From assembly GCA_963556145.1 (NCBI GenBank), contig OY744463.1, forward strand, positions 7,936,001 through 8,000,000: a DNA stretch of 64,000 nucleotides, written 5' to 3'. Under the pieces are notes generated by a model. That model was not told the DNA's origin. It worked only from the letters and a program-made list of their open reading frames with translations, and made no database searches. This document shows, one piece after another, positions 11,601-21,737 of the stretch. Each line of letters starts with the position of its first letter. Positions within the stretch are counted from its first letter, which is position 1. The position numbers and the translations under genes were made by a program. The stretch comes from Hygrocybe punicea. Taxonomy: Eukaryota > Basidiomycota > Agaricomycetes > Agaricales > Hygrophoraceae.

Positions 11601-11964
11601 CGTCAGTGAAATGGCGACGTCGGACGTGATTGTTGTTTATCAAGCAGGAGTATAAAAAGGAGTTGGTTTATTGATGGGAAAGAAATGATGCAAACGTCAA
11701 CCATACAGTCAAAGGAATGTAGTCGACTTGGAGAGGAGATTGTCTTGCGGTATAAGCGAGACGGCGTCATATATATACATTGTTTTCGGTGGGATAAATC
11801 TATTGAGGTCCTGTCAAGCAATGTGTATGAAATGAGGGAAGACGGAGCTGACGTGGTACGTGGATTCACTTTTTCGGGGCAAGACGCAATCTGAATAGTT
11901 GGCGAAGCATTGGTACCATCATTATTTCGAGGTGAAAGAGGTGAAGTAAAGGAGGCGTACATCG
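11601..11964. other. Spacer between the two Helitron genes
   Basis: About 360 bases separate the helicase stop from the accessory start on the minus strand. Small open frames here lack recognisable features. It probably holds the 3' untranslated region of one gene and the promoter of the other. Confidence 0.5.
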
Positions 11965-14900
11965 TTACAACAAAAGTTCTCGCCACACAATGTTTGTCGC
12001 GAGTGTCGATTGTTGGGTTTCAGCTTTCAGAATGATGACTGTGTTTGCTTGTGGGATGCGAGTGATGGCAGAATACAACTGGCCATGGGAAAACACCTGA
12101 CGACGAAGGTCGAGGGCGATTTTTTTTACAGTAAGACCCTGACAACCATTGAAAGTGGTGGCGTATGAAAGTGCGAGAGGAATTTGCTTTCGATGCACAA
12201 TGAAGTTGAACCCACAGGGATGAAAAGTCGCGTTAATGTGGGGGATGTGAATGGTCATCTGAAAGATGTCTGTAAGTCAGATGTAGGTGTTGGCAAGGAT
12301 TTGAAGTATGGACAGCGTCAAGAAGTCGGCCACAAACAATACTGGGAATAGTTTCCACCTCAACTGAGTGCGTGAATAGTTTGCGTACGATAACGCGCGT
12401 GTTTTTGGTCAAACCACGAGAGGCGTCAAAGTTACGTGTAAAACGACAAATCGCGCCAACTTTGAGAGAGAGTATGTGAGGAGGAATGCCAGGTTCGTTT
12501 AGATCATTTAAGAATTCGGGCGAATGGGAGATGTTTTCATCGACATCATCTTCATCGTTTTCGATGTGGTCATGGCTGAGATAAGTAACAGTGTCGCCAG
12601 GCAAATTGTCAAGGATGATGGAGTTGAACTCGTTAACAAAGATATTGTATGGGCTGAGGATCGCACGATCAATACAAAGTGCAGGGTGAGGTAAAATGTG
12701 GGTTGGGAATACGAAGTTGATAATTTCATCTATAGATGTCGAATGACGAAGCCGGCCAAGGTCGACGGTGTCATGTAGGTAATCGTCACCGATGGAATCA
12801 AGAAATTGAGAGAAATGAAGGTCATGCTGTTGTCGAATTGGGGCTTCAAGTCGGAGGATGTCAAATTGGGAAAAAACAGGTTGTGTTCGGATGGAGGCCT
12901 TGATCGTTTCACTTCGTGATCCAGAACGGACGACGGGTGCTATCTAACGCATGTTAGCATGTTGATGTTAAGGAGGCTTGAATAGACAAAAAGGATACTT
13001 GGCGGAAGTCGCCTACAGTGATTAACATTCGTCCTCCCCAAAGTTTGCGATGGCAACCGGTGAGAGATCGCATAAGTTGATCTGCGCAGTCGAATGCTTT
13101 AAAATGGAGGCCACCAATTTCGTCGATGATGTGGCATTTCACAGAAAGAAGAAGTTTTCCATGGTTGGTGTTTGGATGAATGGGGGATTTGAGGAATGGG
13201 TTAAATTCATCGACGGGGATGCCATACAAATAATGTGTGGTTCGCCCATTGGGGTAATTTTTTGCAGCGAAAGCAGACGAAGCAGACACCAGGACGATTT
13301 CACCTATTTTTCGCAAAGCGCCGATGACAGGATAAAGAACATAGGTTTTGCCTCTTCCGGCGCGGCCATCGATATGGACAGGAATAGGATTGTCACGATT
13401 GACCATGTACATGAGTCGTTCATATATAGTTTTCTGCCAGACAGGTTAAAGCGGATGTTTCAGGAAAACGGTTGTAATTCTACCTGTTCGGGAGTGAGAG
13501 TGGACACAAAAGAGATCAGGTCGTCCGCCATTTCCATTCCATGACAGATTTCACTGTCAATTTCACTTGTATTTTCCGGGGTTTCAAAATCAGGTAGGCC
13601 AAGATCAGAAATTGATTTGCCAAGTCCACGAAGTACGTCTTGAAGAGTGACCAGGAGCCGATTTCGTATTAAATGATGGGGAGCGGAAAAATGAGTCCGT
13701 AAAAGGTTATCAGCTATGTCTGCAGACATGTCGTCTTCGTGATCGTTCCAGATCCGTATAGTGTTTGGATCACCCTCCATTCCCAAAATCGCAAATAACC
13801 AACGAAGTTGTGCGGGGGATGCACCATAAGCCACTAATTCACGAAAAGTCTGCAATCCTTCATCATCATTTGCAAAGAGTCCGAGTGCACACGCGGCTTG
13901 CTTAAAGGTATTGTGTATGACGCCATTCACAGTACGAAGTTCCAGCCAGCTATTTGCACTTTTTTGGGTGAGGAGTGCACGTAGGTAGAAAACATCCCCA
14001 TGACGGGGATAAACAATTTGGATTCATGCGATTCCTTCGTGTTCATCAGCATTAAGACGATTGCGCATTTGAGGACGGGTGGTGTATACGGTTTCGAGGA
14101 TATCAAGGTCATGCAGAGGCTGTGAAGGGTTGTGGGGTAGTAAATGACATCGGGAACCAAAATCGGTGTAAGTCATGGAGTCGAGTTTGGGATGATGAGG
14201 TCGATGGATGTATCGCACCAGTAGAGTTCCATCAGACTGTGAACCGTTTTTCCGTCTCATCTGAGCATGCTGTTTGCCTGGTAAGTGAATCGGGAGTCGT
14301 TTTACGCCAGGGTGTTTTTCTGTGACATGAAAAGATGCCAGTCGTGTCGTAGCTTCAATGGTTGATAGATACCTGCCTCTTTCATAATCTCTTATCTCGT
14401 CGACCTGTTTTTTTTTCACAGCCGCCTTGTTTGCAACAGTCCAACTAGTTTCATCAACAGGTTTGTAAAAGTATTTGAATAGATATTGAAACAAAGCGAC
14501 AGATGCAGAAAATTCGACATTGATGTGTGCATCGTATTTAATGATGAAGTAGGGGATATGGGAAACAATGTTTTCATCGCCAGGGTTCCGACGTCGACCT
14601 TCAAAGTATCCTATCAAAAAATTGTAAAGTCAGAAACAAAGGGATATGAAAGGAAAATAACCACAAAAGTACCCCTTTCATTGAAAGAAGAAGTTTGTCG
14701 AAATGGTTTTGGAAAGCCATATTGACATTGTTTGTGAGGCCATCCACAGCGATGATAGGATTTCGAGGGATCATGGTGATGGGACATGTGTTTGCGAATA
14801 GTTTCCCGTGCGTTACCATGCTGCAGTGGTAATTCTGTACTGAGAAAGCAGTCAATGTCATCGGAAGTGAGAGGCACGTCTTTCAAACATATGGCTATAT

Positions 14901-16434
14901 GAGCGTGTGGCAGACCTCGTTTCTGGAATTCTGTCACTCGTATGCGATACAATACAGGGCCCATGAGGGTGCAGACGTCCTTCGTGAATAATGAAAGATA
15001 ACGGTGGAATACACGGACTATGAGATGAGGGCGGTCGTTGGCTGTTTGTCCAGGGCGCAATTCAGATGAGATTTCAGGCCATTTTGGATTGGTGGTAAAT
15101 GTGATAAACAACGTGATTGGACCATAGTGTTTTCGGAGGGCCAAACAATCCGAGACGTTCACAGCAGACCATGCAGGAGAATGGACAAAAGTGGATGGTA
15201 AACGGATGTCTTTCTCAGGGTCATCATCAGAATCATCATATTCGTCATCCTCATTGTTGTGTTGATTGGAGCGGATGTACAGCAGACGTGACTCTTCAAT
15301 AGAACTCCAAGCGTCCACGAGATATTCACCTGAAGGACATCATTGAAAAAAAGGACATGACAACAAATGTCACACACCTGTTAATCTAGAGAAGTATGAC
15401 ATCTGTTCAGCATTCATGAAAAACCGGGTTCGATACCATCGACTTTGACTGAAAGATTTTCCGACAGCATTGAGTCGTTCAGGAGACCAACCCAATGTCC
15501 CATACGGAAGAAGCATCACATAATGGAGAGGTTCGATTAATGGTGAAAGGGAATCTAAGAAGTAATGATTAGGTTCTCCAATTGGTTTAATGACGATCTG
15601 ACGACGTTTCGGCCGTGTGGCAGGTGCGAGGGCAATAACTGCAGCAATTTCATCAGCGGTAACACTGTCGGGCTGATAGATTTGAAGTGCCATCTCATTA
15701 TCTTCATCGAAGACAGCCATCTTCTCCAATTTATGGATGAACGGGTTGACTCTTTCGAGACCTGCCAAAGCGTTATGAACCCATTGTATAGGTATTTTAA
15801 AATCGGATCCATGGCCAAATAAAGCTTGTGGATCGTGAATGAACCACCGGATGGCATGTTCACCCTCAAGTGAAGGAATAATCCGATGGTAAGTTCGGCC
15901 TCCGGCCAGCGTGACAGTGGAAACGCCTGCAGTGAAATGCATGAAGTCGCCATCATGGACTCCCAACGCAGTTAAGGAAAACAGATTGTTAAAATAACGC
16001 GAGAGCCCGCTGAGTCGGTGGGAGTCAAGAAAATAATTCCATTCATGAGGGTAATTAGGAAGGGGAGGCAAGTAGTGATTTCCGTGTGGGCCGCAAACAA
16101 AACATTTTTCATTGATGTTTTCACTGGAGAGGGCCTTCGTGAGGTACATTATGATTTCAAGATAATATCATTATACAGAACGACATACACGGATCCCACA
16201 GAATCGACAGTCTCTATTCCAGAAAAGTGACGGAGGCGATATCGACATGTATTTATTAAGATTCAAAAACTTAGACCACCAATGATCATTGGAGGTGGGG
16301 CGAATTCGATTGCGATGGTTGCAGCGGCTCATGGTATCCTTTGTCCGAATTTTGGCAGAGTGTTGAAACGAAAGATGAGCTCGTTGGATCCGACGTCGCA
16401 GGGACTTGGGTTTGAGGGCAGCAGTCTGTCGCAT
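11965..16434 (-). pseudogene. Helitron Rep-helicase with one in-frame stop
   Basis: Multi-exon transposase. In order: a short Cys-containing first exon (16171-16434, CRFCGIRVC); the Helitron-like N-terminal domain (15370-16149, MLLPYGTLGW); the HUH nuclease Rep (FITFTTNPKW, then GLPHAHI giving His-x-His, about 14890-15120); the Rep tyrosine region (YLFKYFYK, about 14480); and a PIF1-family helicase with Walker A GRAGRGKT, Walker B HIIDE, GDFRQ, VVRSGSR, and C-terminal QGLTVKKIALDLR and FSHGQLYSAITR. Clean introns separate several blocks, for example near 15320-15368, 14618-14665, 13413-13465 and 12905-12955. A TGA at 14024-14026 lies in frame where Arg would fit, so the copy is probably inactive unless read through. 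Otherwise it is nearly full length. Confidence 0.88.
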
Positions 16435-17366
16435 GAGAGTGACAGTATGAAGGGAGAGGGACGTCAGGGGGAAACGTGATTAGTAAAGCGGAAAAGAGTG
16501 AAGGCGGTTGACACAGGTTCAATGGAGTGGCGGAGAAAAGTCATCTGATTGCAAATAAATGAGACATGGGCGTTCAGGACAATAGGGGATAAAGAATGAA
16601 ATGGTAGTAATCGGCGATGACGACAACACTGGATAAAGGATGAGATGGGAGTAAACGGGAAAGAAGAATGTTTATGAGCACTGTTACAGAACGTGTGCAG
16701 GACGGCAGGTGATGGAGGACATGTTGTAAGATGGCGGCGAAGTATGAATAAAATGGAGGGTGCGTATTATTAACAGCGGCTGGAAGAGGAGGATGGAAGG
16801 GTCACGAAGATGGTCATGAATGACATCAGAGGGACAATGTATAGTGAAAAGGAATAGCCGTCATAATAAGATGGTGGGTTCACGCGCAAAGGGTCATTCA
16901 AATGCCACCCACCACTTGTATAACAGTCAAGAAACAGAATCGCGGGGCTGTTCACGTACACATCCTGACCGTCGCGTGCACAACGGAGAGTCGCAATGAA
17001 GAAGAAACGGAGGGTCGTCAGTGGGGAAGTAATGAGGGAGAACGGAGGGTCGTGGACACATGGACAACAGAGAGACGCAAAGAAGAAGAATCGCAGGGGA
17101 ATCGTCGGGAAACTAATGAAGAAGAGCGGACGGTGTTCGACGCAGAAGAGACGCACGGGCCCGGGAAGGGAAGGAAGATGTGTTAAGAGAGATGGGAAGG
17201 TACAATGAGGTAGGGGGAACATGGTGAAGGGGGGAGCGGAGGTCGGATGAAGTGGGAGTGGAAGATGAAAAGGAGACCGGTGGGAGGGCGTGGATGTCAG
17301 ATGAAGTCGGAGTGGAGGAAGAAAGGGATGTATTATAAATGTAGAAGGGCGACAGACATGGACGAT

Positions 17367-17621
17367 TTTAAAAAGGGTCTGACAAGCATCATCTACCACA
17401 AGCCCATTTTCATCCTTCCAATGCGCCCACATTGACAACCATGAAAACTTCAAGTCATGTGAAAAATGCACAACATTTACACCTTTGTCCAGCTGTTCAT
17501 CAGATTGCCAGACTGGATCATAGTCATCTTCACAAGTGAAATGAACAACCCATCCTTCCTCTGCAGAGAGAAGCTCCATGTTCCACCAGATCCAAGGGCG
17601 CGAGGTTTTCTGTAAGTGCAA
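17367..17621 (-). pseudogene. Crinkler (CRN) C-terminal fragment
   Basis: The first part of a longer open frame encodes a segment typical of the end of Crinkler REase-type proteins: EEGWVVHFTCEDDYDPVW, then QSDEQLDKGVNVVHF and HWKDENGLVVDDA. The frame then runs into unrelated low-complexity sequence at about 17366, which is taken as the Helitron edge. Upstream on the minus strand the block at 17583-18114 begins, so the fragment is cut on both sides. Together with the truncated Crinkler at 21738-23936 on the other strand it suggests rearrangement of one gene or of close paralogues. Confidence 0.65.
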
Positions 17622-18114
17622 TGCCTATTCGCATAGTTTTGACATCTAATATGAATTTCCTAGAGACTTTCCAAAAGAAAAATGGCTTACGGCTTCTTAG
17701 CACCCGTTTTCACCAACTACCTAATCCTCTGCCTTGCGCTCTTGCATTTCAACAACGAAGCGCTGTGCATCTTTTCACGGCACTATATAGGTTCATATAA
17801 AGGAGGACTGCTGAGAGAACAGGGCTGGAATGTCCCGTTCTTGCCACCCACCAAAATTCGCCACCACCATCCTTGTGTTACACCATCAAAGTTTTTGCTC
17901 TTCTGACCTCGTCGTCTCAATCTTGGTTGGTTGTAAACGCAAAATGGCAGGAAGACTGAACTCTGCTGTCTTTTTCTACGCTGGCAGACCTAAGCCCCAC
18001 GTTTTCTACTAGTCCAGTGCAATATGCATGGCGCTTCTGACATCATCGCTTCGAGTTCGACACGTGGCCACATATGTCCATGCCCATCGCTTCCGAGTTG
18101 CCCAGGGTTCACCT
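17583..18114 (+). repeat. Duplicated block, copy 1 (direct copy at 47097-47645)
   Basis: About 530 bases match 47097-47645 in the same orientation with few differences and some small indels. The block holds a TATA-like stretch (cactatataggttcatataaag near 17780) and runs to about the 14th codon of the protease-like gene, so it looks like that gene's upstream region and start. The second copy breaks off at the same place and continues into unrelated sequence. Confidence 0.85.
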
Positions 18115-19260
18115 CAGAAGTCCTCTCACCGCTGCGCTCAGGCTCTCCATCACTGCCACAGCTACCCTCGACACCGACGGCACTGGTGGTCTCTACCTCG
18201 CCCAAGGCGGCGGCAGCAACAATGTCTTGCTCCTCACAGCGCGCCATGTTCTCTTCTCACCGACCGTGGACACAAACCAAGACTACCCCTGCCCCAGGAC
18301 CAGTACGGCTCTTCGCTACGTTGCCCTTATGGGGTCTCAAGCGTTCGACGACCTCCTCGTCTCCATCAAGCTTAAGATCAGCAGGCACGGCACTGCCATC
18401 AAGCTATACGAACGGCAAATTGAGACGTTGAAGAAGAGGGTGGCTAGAGAAGGTGAAGACAAGGATGAGGATGAGATGGGTGAGGCCAGGAAGGAGCTGG
18501 AGAAGAAGCAGCAGCTGTTGAAAGAGACGATTGAGGCCATCGAGGCGCTGGAAAAGTTCTACCAAGAAGTCAAGAGGGACTGGAGCAGCCCCAGGCAGCG
18601 CATCATCTGCCACGTTGTCTGCTCCCCTCGCATCACCATCAATGCAGGCGCCGAGGGCTTCACCGAAGACTTCACTCTCGTCGTGCTCAATACCGCCAAG
18701 TTCAACAAGGCCTTCAAGGGCAATGTCATAGATCTCGGTAAGTCTTGCTTTGTCTCACCCCGACCGAGATTCCGGCCGATAAGTTCACCCAGATGATGTA
18801 TCCCCGCCACGGCCACTCGCACTTCAAGTATCCTGAGGACCGCCTTCTTCGGCTTCAGGGCACCATCCCCGAAGATCTTATGCACAGCCCAGACATGGTC
18901 AACCACAACAGCGAGAAGTGCCTATTCGTCATCAAACGCAGCATCACTACAGGCGTCACCATTGGTCGCGCCAACGGGATCTTCTCTTACGTTCGAGAGT
19001 ATTTCCCAAACCAGACTCACCAAACCTTGAAAGAGTGGGCCATCCTCCCTTACGACAACAAGTCTGGTCAGTTCTCCGACCGTGGTGACTCCGGCTCCAT
19101 CATCGTCGACAGTCTTGGCCGCATTGGTGGCCTCCTCACCGGTGGAGGCGGCAAGACGGCGTCGCCCGATGTTACCTATGCGACTCCGTTTTACTGGCTC
19201 CTCACCCGCCTCAAGATGAGGGGCTTCCCCAACGCCCATGTCGGCCTGCAGATTGCCTGA
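18074..19260 (+). CDS. Trypsin-like serine protease-domain protein with coiled-coil insert
   Basis: ATG at 18074 follows the duplicated upstream block. The protein shows a chymotrypsin-fold triad: His in LLTARHVLF (about residue 58), a likely Asp in EDFTLVVLN (about 198), and Ser in SDRGDSGSIIVD (near 19080-19115), followed by RIGGLLTGG. Between His and Asp lies a long charged coiled coil (about residues 110-165, ELEKKQQLLKETIEAIEALE). No secretion signal is visible, so it is probably intracellular. The frame changes near 18738-18768 at a good donor (gtaagt), but no acceptor restores frame with a normal intron length; this is either a one-base frameshift or an unrecognised splice. Domain identity is fairly sure; function and substrate are unknown. 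Confidence 0.65.
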
Positions 19261-20339
19261 ACATGTGAACGCCATGGTCATGCACTGTCCTCTCCCTCGC
19301 CAGTGCCGTTCTTCGTCATCGTCCTTCAACATCCCCCACTTTCACAGCCGCCATCGTGTGCCTTTTGTCCCCCATCCTGTTATCTCCCTCTTTGTGCTGG
19401 CTTACCTGAGGGCGACAGCGAGAGCTGTGGTAGGATGCACCAGTTGTCAGCCTGTAATGGTATATTCATTGAAAAAACAAACTCATAAAAGGGCATGGGT
19501 GAACCCACCCATGCCCGGTGCGACTCCCACTAGTTATCATCGTCCTCTGCCATTGGGGTTTGTCTTTGGGCAGTTGCGGTGTGGTCCCGTCATCTGGCAG
19601 TGTGTGGTAGAAGTCTATAATAATAATCTTTTTTAAATGACTCACAGAAGGGCGTGCGTGGTTCACCCACGCCCAGTGCGACTCTAGTTGATCTGCTTCA
19701 TCGTCAGGGTCCGTCTTGGTATTGCGCTGCACTGGATTTAGCCAGTATGGGCGGGCAGGCATTTGGATGCGCAATGCTGTCGGTTGGCATGGGCATTGAC
19801 GGCGGCACTGCGAAAAAATGAGTAAGTAAAACCAAAAAGAAAAAAAATCTCTTCTTGCAGCAGGTAGTGCACCAACCACCCCTGGCACTTTGTGGCCGTT
19901 GGGCTCGGGTATTTGCATTGCATTTCCCGCCGTCTTCGCCGTTCCCATCGTCTTCGCGGTCCCCGTCTTCCTCGTCCTCATTCCCGTCCCTGCGATTGCG
20001 GTTGTGGTCCTGTCGTCTGCCTCCTTGGTACTCCTACCTGGAGGGCAAGGGTGGCGAGTATTCGCGATGTGTAGAGTGGTCACGTTGCCATATCTGTCGT
20101 TGCTGTTGCCATATCATCGTTGGCGTTGGCGTTGGTGTACCCGTCGTGAGCTTCCTCACTGCCGTTGCCATCCCGGCTGCCGTCATCATAGCCATTGGCC
20201 CATTGCTGCTATCTGCGTTGCCACCTTCGCCGTCTGTCGTCGTCGCACACCATAACAGGTAGCTGGGTGTATCATTAGTAGTAACATTTACAAAATAATC
20301 ATTTGTGGACCTTCAAATGTTGCTGAAATTTTAGAGTTT
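19261..20339. other. Spacer with paired hairpins and biased sequence
   Basis: No gene could be supported. It holds two related hairpins (19491-19516 and 19650-19674). From 19850 to 20250 it is low-complexity sequence that would encode acidic Asp/Glu/Arg/Asn repeats on the minus strand, possibly the remains of a 5' part of the DUF6729-like gene further up that strand. Confidence 0.4.
19491..19674. repeat. Two related hairpins 158 bp apart
   Basis: GGGCATGGGTG (19491-19501) pairs perfectly with CACCCATGCCC (19506-19516). GGGCGTGCGTG (19650-19660) pairs with CACCCACGCCC (19664-19674) with one mismatch. Both are preceded by aaag or gaag and followed by a GTGCGACTC-type word, so they are diverged direct copies. 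Confidence 0.7.
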
Positions 20340-21290
20340 GAATATTCATTTGATAGCAGGTTCTAAGCAACCAAAATTCAGTTTTTTGAAACATATTATT
20401 AATGTATTTGTGTCACACACAAAGGGCTTTTTGCTGTGTGAGGCAAGCAGATCGGGGCCAAATCGACCTGCAAATAGCGCCTGCATCACGGCCATGAGGT
20501 CTTTATCTATTGCGCTCCTGGCAGTGAGATATGCTATGATGAAATCAGTAATCCGCTTACTATTGGAGTAGAAATTGCGTACCAGGAAACGCGACTTGAA
20601 CATGAGGTGGCAGTTGCGAGAGAATTGCGGGGTCAGATCCTTGAAATGATGCCCCGCAGCCAGCTTATGCAAGTGCCGTGGAAGGACAACGAAAGCCGTT
20701 GGTTAGGAGGAAGTAATCTCCATGCAAATTTCTGATGCGCCGCGCAATGGGGTTTGTGTTATAGCCTATAAAATATTAGAAATGATTAAATCCCAGAATG
20801 AATGTACGCACCGTTACAGATTAAATGGCGAGAGCATTTCGGGCATTTAAACTCCTCCTGTGTACCAGGAAGGAGGTCTGGGAACCAGACAAAGACAGGT
20901 AGGTGATACAGTTCCATCGGGTAGTCCATGCGTGGTTGAGGGCAAAAATAGGATCATGCGGACGAATCCAAAAGGTGCCGCTCCGATAGTAGTCAGGGCG
21001 TGCATGCCTGGATATCTGTGCCTTGAGCGCGTTCAGAGTGCTGGATAAATATTCGTGGTGAGCACCTTGGGTTGGTTCTGCTTCAGCCGTCTCATTGGCG
21101 ACTTGTGCAGCCAGATCCTCAGGTTCATCTTCGTCATCCAGCAAGGTTTCCTCGATGAGGATATTGCCATCGGAGCGATGATCATCGAGGACCTCTGCCG
21201 CATCCTGGCGTTCACGTTGCAGATGGTCCCATGATGCCTGCGAGAGAAAACTACCAGAATCGGAACCTGATTGTGATGCTGCTATGTGCC
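20340..21290 (-). pseudogene. DUF6729-type protein fragment
   Basis: On the minus strand the order of family words matches the DUF6729 region: GTFWIRPHDPIFAL, then in a shifted frame LPVFVWFPDLLPG and CPKCSRHL (a zinc-like CxxC), NTNPIARRI, HLHKLAAGHHFKG, and ARSAIDKDLMAVMQ with LFAGRFGP. An intron-like gap lies at about 20770-20815 and another near 20530-20580. Frame changes within exons show decay. The exonuclease domain is absent. It is a second, independent relative of the gene at the left end of the window. Confidence 0.65.
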
Positions 21291-21737
21291 ACCATCATTG
21301 TTCGAAGCTAACGACGCACTTGACGAGCTGTCCCCCCAGGCTCAGGATTGCTTCGCCTCGACTGAATTTGGTTGTGCAGGTCTTCCACTTCGGCGTTGCA
21401 TCCAAATTTGCCGGTGATGAAGCATCGGTATGGCATTCGAAGAAAGGATGGATCGGTCCTTGTGTTCTGGGAGCATGTCGTGTAAGAAGAGGATGCCTTG
21501 GTGGATTCTGCGCTGCATATGACTCTCGACCAGCACCAGGACGTAACCTGCCGTGAGTGGAGTAAGTCTCGGCCATGTGTTAGACAGAGGTAGTGTAAAA
21601 TTAAAGATTTTGTTAGAGCGAGGTAGTGGAAAATTTTTCTAAAAGCGGCCAGACCGCCAGATACAGACAGACTGTCACAGACATGAGTGTTTGTCAGTTA
21701 TATTTTTCAAACCAATGTGGCGCAGGCTGTTTCTTTC
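21291..21737. other. Spacer upstream of the Crinkler
   Basis: No supported gene. The minus-strand frame at 21295-21576 is Pro/Arg/Cys-rich and may belong to the 5' region of the DUF6729 fragment. The last 100 bases are AT-rich and probably contain the Crinkler promoter. Confidence 0.4.

Larger units (their letters stand above)
10297..17366 (-). mobile_element. Helitron, about 7 kb, two genes, boundaries tentative
   Basis: A rolling-circle transposon read on the minus strand, with a Rep-helicase gene (11965-16434) and an accessory gene (10545-11600). The proposed 3' end lies after a GCGCG/CGCGC hairpin (10304-10322): about nine bases further on the minus strand is CTTG followed by T, near the expected CTRR-T but not identical. 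The proposed 5' end is A|TC at about 17366, where the reading frame of a Crinkler 3' exon is interrupted. Subterminal tandem repeats lie at 10370-10540. The sequence between 16440 and 17366 is purine-rich on the plus strand and carries no convincing gene. Family is certain; exact ends are inference. Confidence 0.65.

Noticed and set aside
16770..17366. Long minus-strand frame continuing the Crinkler fragment
   Set aside because: Only the first ~85 codons resemble a protein family; the rest is Pro/Leu/Ser/His-rich pyrimidine-biased sequence on the Helitron side of the boundary.
19855..20262. Three overlapping plus-strand frames
   Set aside because: They arise from repetitive cgt/gcc-type composition; a minus-strand acidic low-complexity exon is as likely, and neither could be supported.
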